Notes under the pieces: model-generated
The model's input: only the letters and a program-made list of their open reading frames with translations
What the model was told of the DNA's origin: nothing
The model's database searches: none
Position numbers and translations under genes: made by a program
Origin: Symbiodinium natans
Lineage: Eukaryota; Sar; Dinophyceae; Suessiales; Symbiodiniaceae
Reading direction: 5' to 3'
Assembly (NCBI GenBank): GCA_905221605.1
Contig: CAJNDS010002182.1
Location: 359,501-423,500 of the forward strand
DNA: 64,000 nucleotides
Shown here: piece by piece, positions 53,826 to 63,803 of the stretch
Layout of the letters: each line of letters begins with the position of its first letter
How positions within the stretch are numbered: the first letter of the stretch is position 1

Positions 53826-54084
53826 AAGGGTTGCGCCAGCACAAGCCAGGTCAACCCTTCGCAGCGTGCAGCTATCGAAGGCCTCAAGTACGCCTTGGAG
53901 AAGATCCAGGACATTTTGGGTTCGACTGGGGTTTACAGAGCCCGGGCTAAAAGCGCCATGCCACACAGCACGTTTCGACCACAAGCCCGTCGTACTGGGA
54001 TTCGGTGGGTCAGAAGCATTGCAGGGCCCGCCTGGCACCGGCAAGTCGACGACAATTTTTCACATATTGGCCGCTTGGCTGAGC
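53826..54084 (+). CDS. UPF1-like superfamily 1 helicase, two exons with Walker A
   Basis: Exon a (to 53909) reads QVNPSQRAAIEGLKYALEKI then Q, the 'N.SQ..AI...L' Q-motif region. Exon b (54025-54084) reads GPPGTGKSTTIFHILAAWLS. Joined across a GA-AG intron (CAG|GACATT ... TTGCAG|GGC) they give '...LEKIQ' directly before GPPGTGKS, the order found in UPF1/SMG2, SETX and related SF1B RNA helicases. These couple ATP hydrolysis to RNA translocation, and the P-loop Lys and Ser are present. Exon b ends AGC|GTACAC (GT donor). The remaining motifs (DEAD-like II, III-VI) were not found in the next few kb, so the gene is partial here or has long introns. It follows P2 by about 150 bp in the same direction. 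Confidence 0.72.
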
Positions 54085-54089
54085 GTACA

Positions 54090-55730
54090 CATTGTCCTGA
54101 GGGGCTCTGGGGATTTCAGGGGTGGGTATTATGTCTCTCAAGAATAGTCTCAAGAATTTCGTAGAATTTCGCAAACAACGTCAGTGAAGCGGGCCGGCGT
54201 TTGAATAAGTGAAGGTTTTGGACACGTTTTGGAACGCCAAAACCTGACCTGACGTCACGGCCAGCTCCAATCTGAAAGCCCTTGCGCCAATATGATCCCA
54301 TATGCCACCAGGTTAGACGAGCATCCTGAGATCTACAGTATCGCGAGAGTTGTACTTTGCATTGGAGGGCCCTGTACATTGTCAATTCCTTGGGATGGTG
54401 GGCTCACTGTGAATATCTGGATGGGTGCTACAGCATCTCTTTCGTTTGGAGCCTTGCTGGTAGTTTTTTCTTTTCCACTTTACGCTTCTGCTGGATTACC
54501 GCGTGGAGCTATGCACGTTGCTTTGGGAGTCCATGCATCGGCACCTAGGCCAGGACCATACATGCTCTTGCAGCTAAGATCCAGGCTTCAAGACCGGATG
54601 GGCTCTTAATCTTAGTAGTCTCTGACAAAGTAAAGACACTGCACCTTGGCCAAGGATGCGAGGGTGCCTGCAGGTCCCAGCCCCAAAGCCCTAGAGTGCG
54701 CTTGCTGCTGCAGGTGTTGAATTCAAAGAGTAGTACAGAGCAATTGCAATGACTGGCGCATTCCTCCAAGAAGTCTTCCACTGAGGCCAACGTGTACTTG
54801 CGCAGTTCTTAGCACGGGGCAAGGGGATTGCGTACATCGTTTGAATGGTGGCAGTGAGAGACGAACAGGTGACCTGCTCTCGCAACGTCGCAGTGGAGTC
54901 CATCGCGCAGAAGCTCGAAGGACTGCAGGTTCTCTGATGCCGTCCGTGCTCTGGAGCTGTAAGCTGTAGCTGCTGCTGTGGCTGTGGCCGGTCTCGACGG
55001 CCCTTCTTCGCAATCTTACATGCAGCCACATCATACTTCACCAATCTTCACCAAAAGGCAGAAACATGAACCTTGGACATGTTGATTCTACCCCGTTGCG
55101 ACTATGACTATGTCTTGAAGTCCCTGCAGCACATGCGCCAGGGTTGGCCGCTTTGCGTGTTCGGCCCGCGTGACCGGGTCGGCCTGCTCATGTCTGCTCA
55201 ATCTCAGTGGTGTTTCAGGGGGTTTTGAAGCACAGGGGGACTCTGCTTGGTCCTTGCATCTGGTTTTTGAGCAAGCCGAAAGTCATGAATTCACAACAGC
55301 CTTCAGCTAATCCAGAATCGGAGACCTGGGCTTCAAACCCTAGAGGCCCTACAGGCTCAGCTCCAAACCTAAGGTTGGCGGCACCGCCCGTCGATATTTG
55401 CTGGATTCCCAGGCGGACTTGCTGTGAGCCGGAGCACACGATGAAAGGGATGCAAATGAACACACAGAACGCAGTGCACGGCTCGAAGTACATATGCTCC
55501 TGAAGCCATCTCAAGCAGTGCGCTGGGAAATGCAAATATCAGTCAAGCCACGAAAACCCCACGAATCAATTCCCTGCAGATCAGCGCAGATCTCAGACCC
55601 AGAGGCAACTGAACCCGGGGCCCGCGCGAAGCACAGGACCTGTTGCAAGGGGGAATCTTGCAACACTCCAGATTCCCCTCCCTCATTGCAGCCTTTTGCC
55701 TGTAGCCTATAGCTGAATGGCCGTGGCATG
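54090..55730. other. unassigned; possible minus-strand exon
   Basis: No further helicase motif found. A minus-strand frame near 54700-54790 reads VEDFLEECASHCNCSVLLFE, which looks protein-like but has no family match. A hydrophobic plus frame (54292-54609) is unassigned. Confidence 0.3.
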
Positions 55731-55774
55731 GCTTGTCACGTGCTGCACCGCATTGGCATGGCTTCCTGTGCTTG

Positions 55775-55880
55775 CCGATGGACTGCACGTACGAGCCTTG
55801 GGACGTGGGGAAGGACAGCAGTGGTCGGACTCGCGATGATGCTTTGCAGTTCACGCAGTTCTGTGCTAGTGTCTCTGGTA
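55775..55880 (+). CDS. weak candidate exon
   Basis: From ATG at 55775: MDCTYEPWDVGKDSSGRTRD then DALQFTQFCASVS, up to a possible GT donor (CTG|GTAGAC at 55878). Residue use is protein-like; no family recognised. Three cysteines and aromatic residues hint at a small extracellular or Cys-linked domain, but this is conjecture. Confidence 0.28.
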
Positions 55881-55929
55881 GACGAGAATACGCCAGGCCT
55901 CGCCCACACTTATTTGGTTGGGTAGGGCA

Positions 55930-56465
55930 TGCAAGGCCGCCCGGTCTCACAATGTCAGTTCAGAATAGCAGCCCTTGGTGTCAGGTCCAGATCATGGTGA
56001 CCAGCAAGCTGTCCTCACTCGACCGGCGGCACGGCCCTCGGACATCACCGAACCACCAACATTGTTCCGATTCTCAGAATCACGACGTGCTCCTTGGGAC
56101 CCCTTGGACCCCGAGCCTGGCCTTTCCGAGGATGATCCTGAGGGAGGCCATTGGCAGCTGCTTGCAGCACCTCCCCAAAGAGTTGCTGGGCTGCTTTCAT
56201 TCTGACGTGGGCCCATGCCTTTCTCTCTCACCTTCCCTTGCTTTCGCAGCCTCCAGGTAGGGTTGTGACATGTTGTGAAGTATCAAGTGAGAATGAACTG
56301 AGAAAGTAAGACGAGCAGACTGGTCACAGACTTGCCAAACCTTGGAAACCCGGGCGAATGCCAATATGGGGGTCGTGAACAGGTAGCTTGACAGTGCGCG
56401 AATGAAGCTTGAGAACGTAAGACGAGCGGACTGCCCAGCAGTCCGAGGCGGCCTCCGAGATTGTA
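55930..56465. other. unassigned
   Basis: One plus frame (55975-56205) contains an acidic, proline-rich DPLDPEPGLSEDDPEGG that looks plausible as disordered coding sequence, but its edges are not defined. The phrase AGACGAGCRGACTG occurs twice (56312 and 56421), a short direct repeat. Confidence 0.3.
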
Positions 56466-56520
56466 GGGCGTAGGGTCTTAGGGTTTAGGGTTTTAGGGTT
56501 TAGGCTTTAGGGTTTAGGTC
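56466..56520 (+). repeat. interstitial telomere-motif tract (TTTAGGG)
   Basis: Degenerate TTTAGGG units about 45 bp upstream of the ATG at 56565. Confidence 0.85.
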
Positions 56521-56564
56521 ATCATGGAGCCCCTTCAATCGGATGGTAACTAGTAGAACTAGTC

Positions 56565-56873
56565 ATGGAGTCTTCGGACATCAGCGTGCAAGAAATGAGG
56601 CCCCTGGATCAGTGGAAGCTAAAAGCAGTTGCGATGCGTCCGTTGCTTTTGCCTGCACTCTCCAGGCATGATGTGGAGCTGCTGTTCTTTTTAGGAGACC
56701 CTTGGCGACGTGAATTCATGGCTGTTTCGCGCGCACTGCCGCAGGCCCTGGCAGCAAATAAAGGCACTCAAAACAAATTCAGCGCTGAAACTTCGCAGCT
56801 GAAGGACTCGGCGGCCGGCTCCCCCGATGTTCAACAAAGCCTCTCAGAGGAGGAAGACCGGCTGCCCAGCTGA
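56565..56873 (+). CDS. candidate exon, possible N-terminus
   Basis: From ATG at 56565: MESSDISVQEMRPLDQWKLK, then a leucine-rich VAMRPLLLPALSRHDVELLF and a polar Ser/Glu-rich tail to a stop at 56871. An overlapping frame (56827-57111) continues with EEELRKSFHRKCEAVLGKTI, so a splice around 56870 (several GAG/GAAGAG sites) may join the two. No family recognised. Confidence 0.38.
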   Translation: MESSDISVQEMRPLDQWKLKAVAMRPLLLPALSRHDVELLFFLGDPWRREFMAVSRALPQALAANKGTQNKFSAETSQLKDSAAGSPDVQQSLSEEEDRLPS

Positions 56874-57164
56874 GGAAGAGCTGAGGAAGAGTTTTCATCG
56901 CAAGTGTGAGGCAGTGCTTGGTAAAACCATCAAGCATCCAGCTTCTGCACCTCTACCCCGACATTTGCCGGACAAGCTTTGGGGGGGGGGGGGGCACTTC
57001 GACTTGGACCCCAGAGGTTCCGGGACCTCATCTTCGTTGGTGGGCCGGATGCAGACCCTCCGGTCGAGAGCATGGGCCATAGATGCTTGCAATGTTGCTG
57101 TATGCGTCTGATAATTGGGTGGTCATACCCGAAACCCTAAAACCTAAAGTTCCTGGAAGCCAAG

Positions 57165-57246
57165 GGGATGTGACCTATGTCCTGGAGCGGCCAACAGCAC
57201 GGGGCTTCCGGCTGGCCGTTGGCACTGCCTGGTTGGCGACGCACAG
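57165..57246 (+). CDS. glycosyltransferase-like gene, exon A
   Basis: After GCCAAG it reads DVTYVLERPTARGFRLAVGT then AWLATH, ending CACAG|GCGACA (GC donor). A strand-forming 'FRLAVGTAWL' segment about 40 residues before a DDD motif suits the N-terminal part of a GT-A domain. The call rests mainly on exon B. Confidence 0.4.
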
Positions 57247-57379
57247 GCGACAAGGAGAAATTAGCAGCATTTGATCCTATTGTTTTCTTGATGGGACGAG
57301 ATGCAAGTTGTACTCAATTGCCTACCGCAAAACCGTGCGGTTACAAAAAGACGGAACTAATCAACAAATTTGAAGCCAG

Positions 57380-57457
57380 AGGCCTGACTTAGACTTCGTC
57401 ATGTACTTGGACGATGACAGCTACTTGCACGTCCCGAGGCTGCTCTCTCTACTGGAG
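57380..57457 (+). CDS. glycosyltransferase-like gene, exon B with DDD motif
   Basis: 26 codons, phase 0, bounded by GAAGCCAG|AGG and CTGGAG|GCTTGC (GC donor). It reads RPDLDFVMYLDDDSYLHVPR then LLSLLE. '(D)F(V)(M)..DDD.(Y/F)(L/V).(V)P.LL..L' is the metal- and nucleotide-sugar-binding DxD segment typical of GT31 (beta-1,3-galactosyltransferase/Fringe-like) and related GT-A enzymes, which extend glycans in the Golgi. A signal anchor was not found, so the N-terminus is missing. Confidence 0.5.
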
Positions 57458-57619
57458 GCTTGCAATTTCAGGGCTTATCGGTCCATTTTTCGCGCACCCG
57501 CTTTTGCACCGCGCTTTTGTACCATGCTTCATTCCCCATGGTTTTCTGGGCACCAGAATTTGAAGGGTCCATGAGTTGAAGCTCCCACACTGAGTCTACC
57601 AGCCACGTCATGCCATCAG

Positions 57620-57734
57620 GTGCACAACACCCCTTCGCTGGCCATGGGATACATCATGGAGACGGAGCTTGACATGCTGGATACACATATTTGCAGCGTC
57701 TGCCCGCAGAACTGTCGTTTGTCCTATCAGAAAG
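57620..57734 (+). CDS. glycosyltransferase-like gene, exon C
   Basis: After GCCATCAG it reads VHNTPSLAMGYIMETELDML then DTHICSVCPQNCRLSYQK, ending AAAG|GTCGCT (GT donor). 'AMGYIM' resembles the '(G)GAGY(V/I)(L/M)' segment that follows the DxD region in GT31-type enzymes. Four closely spaced cysteines could form disulphides. A telomere-motif tract begins 5 bp further on. Confidence 0.42.
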
Positions 57735-57738
57735 GTCG

Positions 57739-57787
57739 CTTAGGGTTTAGGGTTTAGGTTTAGGGTGTAGGGTTTAGGGTTCAGGGT
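57739..57787 (+). repeat. interstitial telomere-motif tract (TTTAGGG)
   Basis: Six to seven units with small variants, immediately after exon C. Confidence 0.9.
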
Positions 57788-58238
57788 TCCGTGGGTTTGA
57801 TAGGTTGTGCTTCACTGGAAGGTTTGCAGTCAGGAGAGTCAGCTTGAGGATTCAAAGCGCGACTGGGCCTTGGGAGTTCGCCATGACTGGGCACCTTGTT
57901 GAGAGATGTGCGTGCATGTGTTTGTGTGTGTGGGCAAGAATTGTGGACTCACAAAGAGTGACATTGATGGCGGTGGTTGGCCGGTTCATCTGTGAGAAAG
58001 GAATGTGAACGTTTGATGGCTGCTTTGCTTAGTAGTGCATGCGCACAGCCGGTTTCCATGCGCAAATATCGTTTTATGACAGACATGCTTGAATGGTCGT
58101 TGCCGCCATGTGCTGTACGTGCACGCGAAGGGTGTATAAGGTTCGTGAATACTATACAATCTGCTGCTTCCTGGCTTTCTATGTTGACCGTTGTACAGCT
58201 ACTGAGGTGAGGCATGCCGGAAAGACGCTTTTCTTCAG

Positions 58239-58460
58239 GTATCTGGGCTGAAGGGGCAGTCGTATAAAGTGTGTTTCGAGGGCATCGAAGGTACCCTACG
58301 TCGCTGGGCCTCCCAATCCCAGAATCTGCCCTATGACGTAGGTGACGTAGGTGTTGAATTTGACTTCTGGCGAGATCTGCCCTATTTACAAGTCTTGGAG
58401 GCCTTCTGCAACAAGTTCCCCGGCATGTCGATGGGTGGCTGCGCGCTTCTGGGCGAAGGG
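58239..58460 (+). CDS. exon of unknown protein (D)
   Basis: After CTTCAG the frame reads VSGLKGQSYKVCFEGIEGTL, then RRWASQSQNLPYDVGDVGVE and FDFWRDLPYLQVLEAFCNKF PGMS. Strongly protein-like, mixed aromatic and acidic. The right edge is TGC|GCGCTT (58441) or GGC|GAAGGG (58453). It may continue the glycosyltransferase-like gene or start another. The fold is not recognised. Confidence 0.5.
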
Positions 58461-58504
58461 ATTTCGAGCACAGCTCACCTCGGATTTCCTTCCCAAGGCC
58501 CATA

Positions 58505-58588
58505 TTTAATATTATTAATTATTACTATTACTATTACTATTACTATTACTAGTACTATTACTATTCCTATGATTATTACTATTATGGC
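58505..58588 (+). repeat. (ATTACT)n microsatellite
   Basis: TATTACTATTACT repeats in the intron between exons D and E. They stay open in frame (Thr-Ile), which merges the two exons into one spurious 185-codon ORF. Confidence 0.95.
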
Positions 58589-58619
58589 TGGCCTCGGAGG
58601 TTTTGCTTTCATATTGCAG

Positions 58620-58760
58620 AGTGAAGAAGGGGGCGCGGCGGCATCTTTTGTCCTGCGCAAGCAGATGCTGTCCAGGTTCCTCGTTCACCAGTGCAAGCTC
58701 TTCGGCCAAGACACGGCCGAAGGGACCCTGGAGGAGCTTGCGAGCACTCGTCTATCCTCT
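58620..58760 (+). CDS. exon of unknown protein (E)
   Basis: After CATATTGCAG it reads SEEGGAAASFVLRKQMLSRF, LVHQCKLFGQDTAEGTLEEL, AS. A clean helical segment with good codon composition. The right edge is uncertain (GAG|GAGCTT at 58734 or further on). Same strand and phase as exon D, so probably the same gene. No family recognised. Confidence 0.5.
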
Positions 58761-58829
58761 CGGGCCTTTACTAAAGCTGACAGAGCATGCCTTCAGTACA
58801 TTCCCGGAGATAACTTGCCTGGTTGAATT

Positions 58830-59165
58830 GCTCGAATCTTGTGGATGGAAGCCATGCCACAGCAGTACCCCTGAAGGACTGCGTGCGAAAAGCGTGGCTT
58901 GGCCTGAAATTCACAACCGCGCGCACTGGATGCGCGAAGCATCTGTAGCCTCCATGCCGGTCTAAGGCAGGTAAACACCATGCAAGTGGCACATTACTTC
59001 GGCACCCTGGGCTGCAACCGAGGTTTGTGGAATCTTGTGGATATCCATGTCCACTTTCGCACACATGTCCACATGCTACCGAATATCCCTCCGGCCCGTT
59101 GGATGTAAGGTTCGAGAGGTGCACCACGCTGGTTCCTAGGCATGGGATGGGCAACTTGGTCTCTC
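58830..59165. other. unassigned intron or intergenic
   Basis: Only short frames; no domain. Followed by a (GT)n tract. Confidence 0.4.
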
Positions 59166-59170
<5 letters not shown>

Positions 59171-59202
<32 letters not shown>

Positions 59203-59203
59203 T
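59171..59203 (+). repeat. (GT)n microsatellite
   Basis: About 16 GT units. Confidence 0.95.
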
Positions 59204-59276
59204 GGTGTGGGGGGGCCTACACCGCCATACACCACCACACACCCAACCCAGTGTTTTTTTTCTTCATTGGCCTTAG

Positions 59277-59340
59277 GTCTTTGGGCGGCGAATTGTGGAC
59301 TTTCTCGCTCGGAACGTTGGAGACTTGAAGAAGCAAGGCA
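59277..59340 (+). CDS. exon of unknown protein (F)
   Basis: Follows a strong polypyrimidine tract and CCTTAG. Frame 0 reads VFGRRIVDFLARNVGDLKKQ. Its join to exon G is not solved: the frames differ, and the gap is too short for an ordinary intron. Confidence 0.35.
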
Positions 59341-59360
59341 CCTCAATGACATGACGACAG

Positions 59361-59469
59361 TGACTACAAAGTCTTCGACAGCTTGGCCTGGCTTGGAGCT
59401 CTCTTTACGAGCATGTGCGCTTCAATATTCCTTGAGGGATTGTCGTCTGTCATTCTGAGGGGTGATCAG
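59361..59469 (+). CDS. exon of unknown membrane-type protein (G)
   Basis: Reads DYKVFDSLAWLGALFTSMCA then SIFLEGLSSVILRGDQ and ends with a textbook donor, CAG|GTAAGT. The hydrophobic core (LAWLGALFTSMCASIFL) is a plausible membrane span. The left edge is probably GACGACAG at 59353-59360. Confidence 0.5.
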
Positions 59470-59526
59470 GTAAGTTCGAGACTCAGCTGAGATGTAAAGT
59501 GGACTCATTCAACACATGGTCAGCAG

Positions 59527-59590
59527 GTGCAGCGGACGTACAGCTGGGCTTTTGGCTTGCACCATTGGAGGGGGTCCACTGGGCTTCCTG
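59527..59590 (+). CDS. exon of unknown protein (H)
   Basis: After TCAGCAG, phase 0, reads VQRTYSWAFGLHHWRGSTGL, then P, ending CCTG|GCACCT (GC donor). Phase agrees with exon G (GGT GAT CAG), giving RGDQ-VQRTYSWAF across a 57 bp GT-AG intron. Such a short intron is unusual, but both sites are good. Confidence 0.4.
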
Positions 59591-59739
59591 GCACCTCATC
59601 CATCACCGTTTCTTAAACTTCTGTGTACAATCTTCAGATACCGTTCGTGCTGCTGCTTCTGTATCCACTGCTGCTCCGCTACTGGTTCGGCTGTATATGT
59701 AAATGGGCTCTGCGATTGCGCAGTGTTTGCTGTGCTCAG

Positions 59740-59807
59740 GTTGATATGAAGGAAGGCCAGTTCCACGACTATCCAATGCCAGGCCTGAGGGCTGCTCGGG
59801 ACATCTG
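59740..59807 (+). CDS. exon of unknown protein (I)
   Basis: After TGTGCTCAG reads VDMKEGQFHDYPMPGLRAAR then DI, ending ATCTG|GTGAGG, or earlier at AGG|GCTGCT (GC donor), which would keep phase 0 into exon J. Clear coding character. Confidence 0.5.
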
Positions 59808-59849
59808 GTGAGGATTCAGGCTCATCTGCCGGTCTCATCGAGGTTTCAG

Positions 59850-59939
59850 GTCATTTTCCGGAAAATGCAAACGTTGGACTTCATGGAGCACAATGGAGCT
59901 GATGGCGGCTCGCGCAACGTTGCCAGAAGGTATGTGCCA
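59850..59939 (+). CDS. exon of unknown protein (J)
   Basis: After GGTTTCAG reads VIFRKMQTLDFMEHNGADGG then SRNVAR, ending AGAAG|GTATGT (GT donor). Both splice sites are canonical. No family recognised. Downstream exons were not identified; frames at 59940-60280 are ambiguous. Confidence 0.5.
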
Positions 59940-59944
59940 ACTGG

Positions 59945-62430
59945 AAGTGGCACAAACTTCCACGTAGATCAATCTCTAAATGGATCAATCTCTAAACGCA
60001 AACAGCTCCTGATGAGACGGCGGCCCTCAGGCAGTACCTTCTCGAATGGATGCACCGACAAGACTGTGCTCGTTCATCGCATGAACAAGGATGGGGTTCG
60101 CAACGCCTTGTGTCAATCCACACGTGGCCCCAATGAACAAATCTGACAGCTTTGTACAAGATGTCACAAGAGCATGTGCTAGTAGAGACGTAGAACCCAT
60201 GCTGCAGGAGCGATGGCGTGACTTTGACCCCGCAAACTGTGAACTGCGATGTCCACTCACTGCGCAGCAGACGACTTGAAGTGGTTTCCCATGAGGCGTC
60301 ATTGCAATTGAGCGTTTGCCTGTCTGAAGTTTGAAAGAAGTTTGAGGCTGGAATTGAGAATATTTCGAGTAAGGAAGCGTGTCCATGCTTCGTAGCAGAT
60401 CGTAGCAGCCTCTATTTGGCGCATCGCAAAGAGGACGTGTAGCAGTGTAGCAGCAATCTTCATGCCAAGCTGTGTCAGCTGTGTAGGACGTCAGCGACAC
60501 GCGGCAGATGTTGGGCCGCTGGCCTGGACGACGTCTTGCCTCTAGTCCGAGCAGGCTGCATTGAAGCATCCCTACATATTCGCACTCTGCAAGTTGAAGG
60601 CATCTGCCGAAGTAACTACACTTGAGCTTACTCGAAATGTTGCTAATCTCCCCGAAAGAGACATGTCATGTAGCACCGGCCTTCCTGCAGTGCTTGGTTC
60701 TCCTGGTCCTTTGGAGTCTGCGTCAACTTGTCTCCCCCGTGTAAATCTCGGACCACAAGAAGCCTCTAGGGCCGGACACATGCACATGTAAAACTAATCA
60801 CTAAAGTAAAGCGGTCGTCCAGATCCCGCGTGTCCGAATCCTCCACCCAGATCCCAGAAGCGAGAGTACGTCAACCCTCTGACGCAACTCTGAAAGCCTC
60901 GATGGCCAAATAGAATCGTAATACAAGCAACTGGCCACAGGATAGCTGCACCGCAAATCATGGCGTGAGTCTACACTTGGCCAATGGCTGAGGAAGAGCC
61001 ACAACGAGGCCTTAGCACGCCACACACATGATGCATTATTGGTCATGTTGTGCCTATATGGAAATCTGCGTTTGATGTGACTCGTCGAATTTTAGCCTGG
61101 AAACCAAGGGTGTGGCATTATGTCAATATGTTCTGTTCAGTTCTACCTCATTGCTCTCCGGTCATCTTTGGTTTCTTGCCCATCATTGTGTGCAAACATT
61201 CCCTAAACTGTCCTATACCGGATGTCCTAGCCCTATCTAACCCTATCTAAGGGTTCAAGCCGGCCAGCAAAAGGTCAATGAGTTCAGCAACATGCGAAAA
61301 CCAATGTTGCCCAACTGTGAAGAATACGGCAACAAAGCTCCATCCTATCAGCTTCACCCCAGCCCATACACCATGTTAACAGCGTTGCTGCTGTTTCCCG
61401 GAGTGTGCTTTTCCGAGGGCCACGACGTCATGAGAGCAAACACACAGTGTAACATCTGGAGTGGATGTTGTTGAGAAGGCATTGAACCCTCCGAACCATC
61501 TCACCTGCTGGATGACTTTTGCATAGGGTTTCTGTTCAGTCGGCTTGCTGCTGCCTGTTGTCTGGCAGGTGCTGGCAACACTGCAGCTCCATGAGCAGGG
61601 TCCACCCAGTGCATGTCGCTGATGCAGAAACTGGACTTCACAGACGACACTGCGGCCCACGGGAAAAACACCGAGAGCAGCATTCGCTTGCGGAGAACGT
61701 GGGCATGCGAGTCCAAAAAGCTGGCGCCACATTTGGGTTCTGCTCCGGTCAGCTTGGAGTGGTTGCGAGCAGCAGTTAGGAGGGAGACTTCCGTCACTGC
61801 TTTTCGTGTTATGTCTCTCCCAGTGATTATTTTTTCCGGCATGGAACAAAGGGAGAGGAGTGACAAGAGGTCAGGGTGTCAAAATCAGCCTTTGCACTGC
61901 AGGTGGGAGGACATCTGGATGAGCTTGGGGCTCAGAGTTGCCCCAAGGGCTGACCTGAGAAGATGCTCTTGGGCCTTCGAGATCCTCTTTCTTAGCAGCC
62001 CTTGAAAACGACTTTCCTGGTAAATTCTCAGAGGCCACGACGCCGCCGTGGAGCTCAAGCTGCCAAAGAGAGCCGCGCAGCGCTGTCCGCTGCCCTGACA
62101 GCAAAGGAGGCTCTCACGAAGTGACGACGTCTGAGTGGCGGTGACTGACATGGGGGGGGCCACTTTGGCCTTGTGGGCAACGCGATGGCATTTGATCTTT
62201 CCATGTGGAGTTTGTTGTCAGGCGGAGTGTCGTGGCCGGCGAGGGGAGCGCTTTCTGCTGGCCTTCCTCCGCAAGCGTTTTGCTCTGGCCCGGCTCCCTA
62301 AGGTTGTTGCATGGGGCCGACCGAGGTTAGGATTGATCTGGCAGTGCGAGAAGTTTACTTCTAGACAGGTTTGGTGGCCCTGAAATTTGAGGTCGACTGT
62401 CGGGCCATCATGTAGCTGCAAGAACTGCAC
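59945..62430. other. unassigned; opposed open frames
   Basis: Candidate plus frames at 60561-60791 and 61613-62005 (LMQKLDFTDDTAAHGKNTES) face minus frames at 61376-61866 of similar quality. A degenerate CCTATCTAA pair lies at 61236-61252. No domain recognised; strand undecided. Confidence 0.3.
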
Positions 62431-62439
62431 TGAATCTTC

Positions 62440-62769
62440 ATGAGATCTGCAGTGAGAAGACATGACAAGTGGAATCGGGTGTGGACGCAGCAGTGCTACC
62501 GGGTAGAAACCCGCACTCAGGCTTACGCCATGCGTGACCTTTGCATGCGCGTGGAGAGGCACCTTCTGCTTGTTTTGCCATGCTTGCAGCGCTTGTGTCA
62601 CTATCCAATCCATGTCCAGCTCATACGACGTGGTGCTCTGATATGCTTGGCCACTTCAGAAGAAGGTACTGTGCAGCTGCAGCTGCCTCACCCGAATGGT
62701 GCAGTCAACGCACGCAGGCAAAGATTAGGGGCTTTGGAGCAGCCTTGGGGAGGATTGTCGGCCTTGTAG
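62440..62769 (+). CDS. weak candidate exon, unknown product
   Basis: A 109-codon plus frame with KWNRVWTQQCYRVETRTQAY and a leucine-rich VERHLLLVLPCLQRLCHYPI. Protein-like in its first two thirds. The antisense strand is partly open. No family recognised. Confidence 0.27.
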   Translation: MRSAVRRHDKWNRVWTQQCYRVETRTQAYAMRDLCMRVERHLLLVLPCLQRLCHYPIHVQLIRRGALICLATSEEGTVQLQLPHPNGAVNARRQRLGALEQPWGGLSAL

Positions 62770-62872
62770 CAAAGCCCAGCCTGGTAAATACCTTTGATCC
62801 ACAATGCTCAGGCTGATCATGACTGGTCCTCAGATGCATAGTGAGAGCACGGCATAACACACCTTCTGTTGG

Positions 62873-63121
62873 TTGCGAAAAGTTCTTTTCTACGTGCGAG
62901 CTGCTGCAGAAGATGTTCCGGAACGACATCTGAAAAGTTCACTTCGAAGCTTGCCCCAAAGTCTGTACCAACCCATGGCCCACTCCTACTCGTACCACCC
63001 CCAGTCTCTTGAAGCATGTGCCATCATTGAACCTTCAGTGGTGCAGCAGAATCCCCAAGCTGCCCAAACCTTCCCTCAGCCAGAGTTTCATGGAGGCATT
63101 CCGGATGCAAAAGAGTTTTGA
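62873..63121 (+). CDS. weak candidate terminal exon
   Basis: A frame ending at TGA (63119) with a Pro/Gln/Tyr-rich stretch AHSYSYHPQSLEACAIIEPS then VVQQNPQAAQTFPQPEFHGG. It could be a disordered C-terminus. No family recognised. Confidence 0.27.
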   Translation: MRKVLFYVRAAAEDVPERHLKSSLRSLPQSLYQPMAHSYSYHPQSLEACAIIEPSVVQQNPQAAQTFPQPEFHGGIPDAKEF

Positions 63122-63246
63122 TAATTGATAAGTTTTCAATGGCTGGCTGAACTCCAATGTTGCCGCAAGCAGTGCTGTCCCGCATGAGCAACAGCTAGCA
63201 GCTGCGAGGACATTGCGCCATCAGCCATGTCTGACTTTGACTGCAG

Positions 63247-63287
63247 CATTCCAGATGCTTCAAACAGATGGGCTCGTGGCGGCGGAG
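63247..63287 (+). CDS. possible PPR-like or helical exon
   Basis: After GACTGCAG reads AFQMLQTDGLVAAE and ends GAG|GCCCTT (GC donor). It resembles the end of a PPR-type helix, but it is short. A CCCTAAA remnant follows at 63297. A neighbouring plus-strand island (63325-63420) reads TEATKEATLHEARILLCTIA and may be the next exon. Confidence 0.3.
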
Positions 63288-63473
63288 GCCCTTGGCCCTA
63301 AACCCGAAACCCCTCGCTAATTGACGGAGGCCACCAAAGAGGCGACTCTTCATGAAGCTCGGATCCTGCTTTGCACGATTGCCTCCACGAGCCGCCAGGG
63401 CCTCGCTAGCGAGAACTGGCAAAGCCCAGTCACCCTACGGCTTGGGTTTCAAAAAAGGTTGTCCGGGGGTTTA

Positions 63474-63556
63474 GGCTAGGGTTTAGGGTTTAGGGTTTAG
63501 GGTTTAGGGTTTAGGGTTTAGGGTTTAGGGTTTAGGGTTTAGTTATTTTAGGGTTG
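63474..63556 (+). repeat. interstitial telomere-motif array (TTTAGGG)
   Basis: About ten perfect units plus variants. Confidence 0.95.
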
Positions 63557-63803
63557 TTAGATTTTTTTGCATGCAGTTCTCAGAAAGGTTTTGGGCTCGG
63601 CCCAGCAGTGTTTTGGGGATGAAGTCCTGAAGAATTGAAAGAAGCACTCAGGTTCTCTTTGAATCCCATCTCGCTTTGCACATTGTAGGCCTGGATTCCA
63701 TAGTTTCAATGGGTCGTCGGAGACATATAATTTTAACGCTACGCGACCCGCCTCGGCCCGGCCCAGCGCATCCGCGTGAGCATGGTGATTCCGCAGCGCC
63801 CAA

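Noticed and set aside
58269-58826. 185-codon ORF taken as one exon
   Set aside because: Its middle is an (ATTACT)n microsatellite that happens to stay open; I split it into two exons.
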